This document shows, piece by piece, positions 61,780 to 64,000 of a DNA stretch of 64,000 bases; the first letter of the stretch is position 1, and each line of letters begins with the position of its first letter. Position numbers and translations under genes: made by a program. Location: the NCBI GenBank assembly GCA_004352715.1, contig SCFE01000005.1, forward strand, positions 3,907,081 to 3,971,080, in the 5' to 3' direction. The stretch is from Hofstenia miamia (taxonomy: Eukaryota > Xenacoelomorpha > Acoela). Below the pieces are notes generated by a model. The model was not told the DNA's origin. It saw only the letters and a program-made list of their open reading frames with translations, and made no database searches.

Positions 61780-64000
61780 TGTTCTCTTCGTTGTTACTGG
61801 TACTTTGAAAGTGTGAATGTACCTGTTAGCATTAAGCTCTAAGCTTAACATTTCTGACAATTGCTGAGTACTTATATCATTATTCAACGCAAAATTTGCG
61901 GTAAAACAATTTCCTTTGAAATACGAAAAATTATGCTTACGAATTTTTTCAATGATCAAAGCCAAAAGTAATTTTAACCATTTCACATTATTAAAGAACC
62001 GGTCAAATTTCGCCATTAGCAAAATTAGGGCGCCCTTCTAAAATTCTAAACTAACATGCTGTTCCTAAGCAAATTTAGCCCTTAATTCCAAAATTTGTCC
62101 GCAGTTGAAAGTAGATTCGATAGATGGATATTTTGTGCATGAATAGACAATTCACCGAATTTTAAACAAATGTGGGCTATGTGTTGTTGAGCATAAATAG
62201 ATTGGTTGGTTTTTGTTCCATTTTTAATAATTTGAGAGTTTTTAAAATTATAGAATACTATTCTAAAATTGATTATTGTGATTGGATAATTAATGTTTTT
62301 TGGTTTGTAATAAAGGCATTGGCCCTAATTTTTGTGCGTGTTTTAGAATACAATAATGACAAAAAGTTCAGCAAAGTTGTTTTATTCACAGAAGCAGAGA
62401 CATTTATAGATGTGCCTGATTATTAATGCAGATGGAGATCCTTTGATGATTTGTTCAAAATTTCAGAGAATCAACAGCATTTCTGAGCTTATTGAAGATT
62501 ATTGACGAAGTAATTAGTTATTGAAACTCCAGGTAAAGAATTTTCACATTAATACCAAAGCATTTTTTTGTAAAGCACAATAAATAACAAGAATCAAATG
62601 TTTAATATGTTGTAGAAAAATCCAGATAGACATGCTTAATGAGACATGTTGGACCTGGTTTTTTATTTATTTCTATAAAATTAGATAAGTTCAATGCCTA
62701 TGAAATGTGTGTTTTCAGAAGGTGTTAAACGATACATGACATGTGCCAATTGCAAAATGGTGATTTTGCTTAACAATGTTTAAGCTCCTTTGTTAATGTA
62801 AATGAACATTTGGAGAAAAAATGGAAGGAATTCTTTAATCAATGAATATTTTTAAACAAATAATATCAACTTTAATGAGCTTTAATTTTAATGAAGTGCC
62901 TTTTAAACTAACCTAAAATTCATAAATATGTGATTCGTAGCAAAGGAAATTGATACGATGTAGTTGCGAACGAATTAAATTAAAAATATGCATTTTGTAA
63001 TTGAGCAATAACGCCAAGCACTTTAATATTAATGGCGAATTCTTTTTTGTAAATATTGTCAAATATCACCAATATCCAATTTGCGTCTTTATTATCGAAC
63101 GCAGGGTCACGCTGAAAGATTTAATGAAGCAAACAAAATGGCGGGAAAGAATGTTGATATTTTTAATAATAAATTTGTTTCAAACTTGACAAATGCACCT
63201 GGCATCGTATTTGAAATAAAAGCCCACAAGTTTCATTGCAGTCTATAAATACAAGACTGTTTTCTTAAAAATGGGCTTGTAATTTTGTATCACTTAAATT
63301 TTAATGTGCCTCTTTGTTCTATTCAGCGATGGAATTTTTTCCATGCTGAATTAATTGCGCAATTTATTTTAACTGATATTTTCACAATCAATCATCTCTG
63401 GCTTTGGAAATAGTTTTTCTTTCCGCCAATAAACTCTCTTTAACTCAAGAGCTAATTCAGCATTCGATAAAATTTCTAAATTTCACTTCTTTCTACCTGC
63501 TAAATTCACAAGAAAAATATTTGTTTTACTCGTTTTTTCATTTGACGCTGGTTTTTGAAGGTGGTACCAGAGCAGACTGGTATTCATAATTTCAACACCT
63601 ACAATTGAACTTTCTTTAATTTTCATTTTTATATTTTTCAGCACAGTATCCCAAATTGCATTTTATAAATTGAACACCGGACTTTATCTTTATGTGTACG
63701 CATTAAGTTGTATTCGAATTCATTAGATGAGTCTCTTTACATTTCCAACATATTTTCAGTTAAAAAAGTGCGGGGGATTATTATGCACATTTAAAATATC
63801 AACATTGTATGGTTTTAAATTTTTAATAAATGCGTTTTTTGCACATAATAAAATTATAAAAATTTCTCTACTATTCAATAGCAGGGATGTAACTAGGACT
63901 CTGCTTTGCAGGTGCAAAGCGTTTTACCATCGTTGGATTCAGATGTTTTTGAAAATTTGTCTATGTTTTTGTCAGGGACGTCGTCAGAAATTTAAAATTG
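61780..64000. other. AT-rich non-coding stretch to the window end
   Basis: No gene recognised. Short open frames of 60-84 codons have no domain features and no splice-consistent neighbours. Confidence 0.35.

Overview
This is an AT-rich eukaryotic (animal) window with small and large spliceosomal introns and dense transposon debris. It carries two recognisable host genes. No operons, bacterial ribosome-binding sites, phage or CRISPR features are present. Many introns are extremely short (39-62 nt) with acceptors of the form TTTAG, while others run to several kb. Together with the strong AT bias, long TA microsatellites, Tc1/mariner, piggyBac, hAT and Penelope-like relics, this suggests an invertebrate, possibly a flatworm such as a planarian. 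The organism is inferred, not proven.

Layout. The left edge has a decayed LINE reverse-transcriptase fragment (2-438) and a 910-base gap. Positions 2378-8765 (minus strand) hold six exons of ST7, the conserved animal membrane protein first described as suppressor of tumorigenicity 7; its 3' half lies beyond the gap or outside the window. Its largest intron contains a transposon with 18-bp terminal inverted repeats around a broken transposase, plus a LINE fragment. Between 9 and 16.3 kb lie a MITE-like element inside a TA microsatellite, mariner debris and an almost full-length Tc1 pseudogene. PP2A scaffold subunit A (PPP2R1A/PR65) runs from 16373 to 29217 on the plus strand in 13 exons. All exon phases join cleanly to give a 592-residue HEAT-repeat protein. 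The two genes are divergent, about 7.6 kb apart. PP2A introns 8 and 11 are filled with LINE, Mutator-like, mariner and hairpin repeats.

From 29 to 46.9 kb no host gene was recognised, but several datable insertions are present: a piggyBac relic bounded by TTAA (31247-32480), LINE and mariner fragments (32.8-33.9 kb), a short hAT element with an 8-bp target duplication (38303-38819), an element with roughly 290-bp diverged inverted termini and an 8-bp target duplication (40399-42705), and a Penelope-like relic with a GIY-YIG-like segment and a candidate hammerhead ribozyme (45.9-46.85 kb). From 47 kb to the end the window is a gene desert containing a MITE with long arms, a Tc1 N-terminal fragment and GC-enriched, non-coding islands that may be regulatory.

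Assembly quality matters here. Several single-N joins are flanked by duplicated sequence (2651-3529, 21293-23002, 53280-53722), so some apparent repeats and intron lengths are probably artefacts of unmerged contigs or haplotypes.
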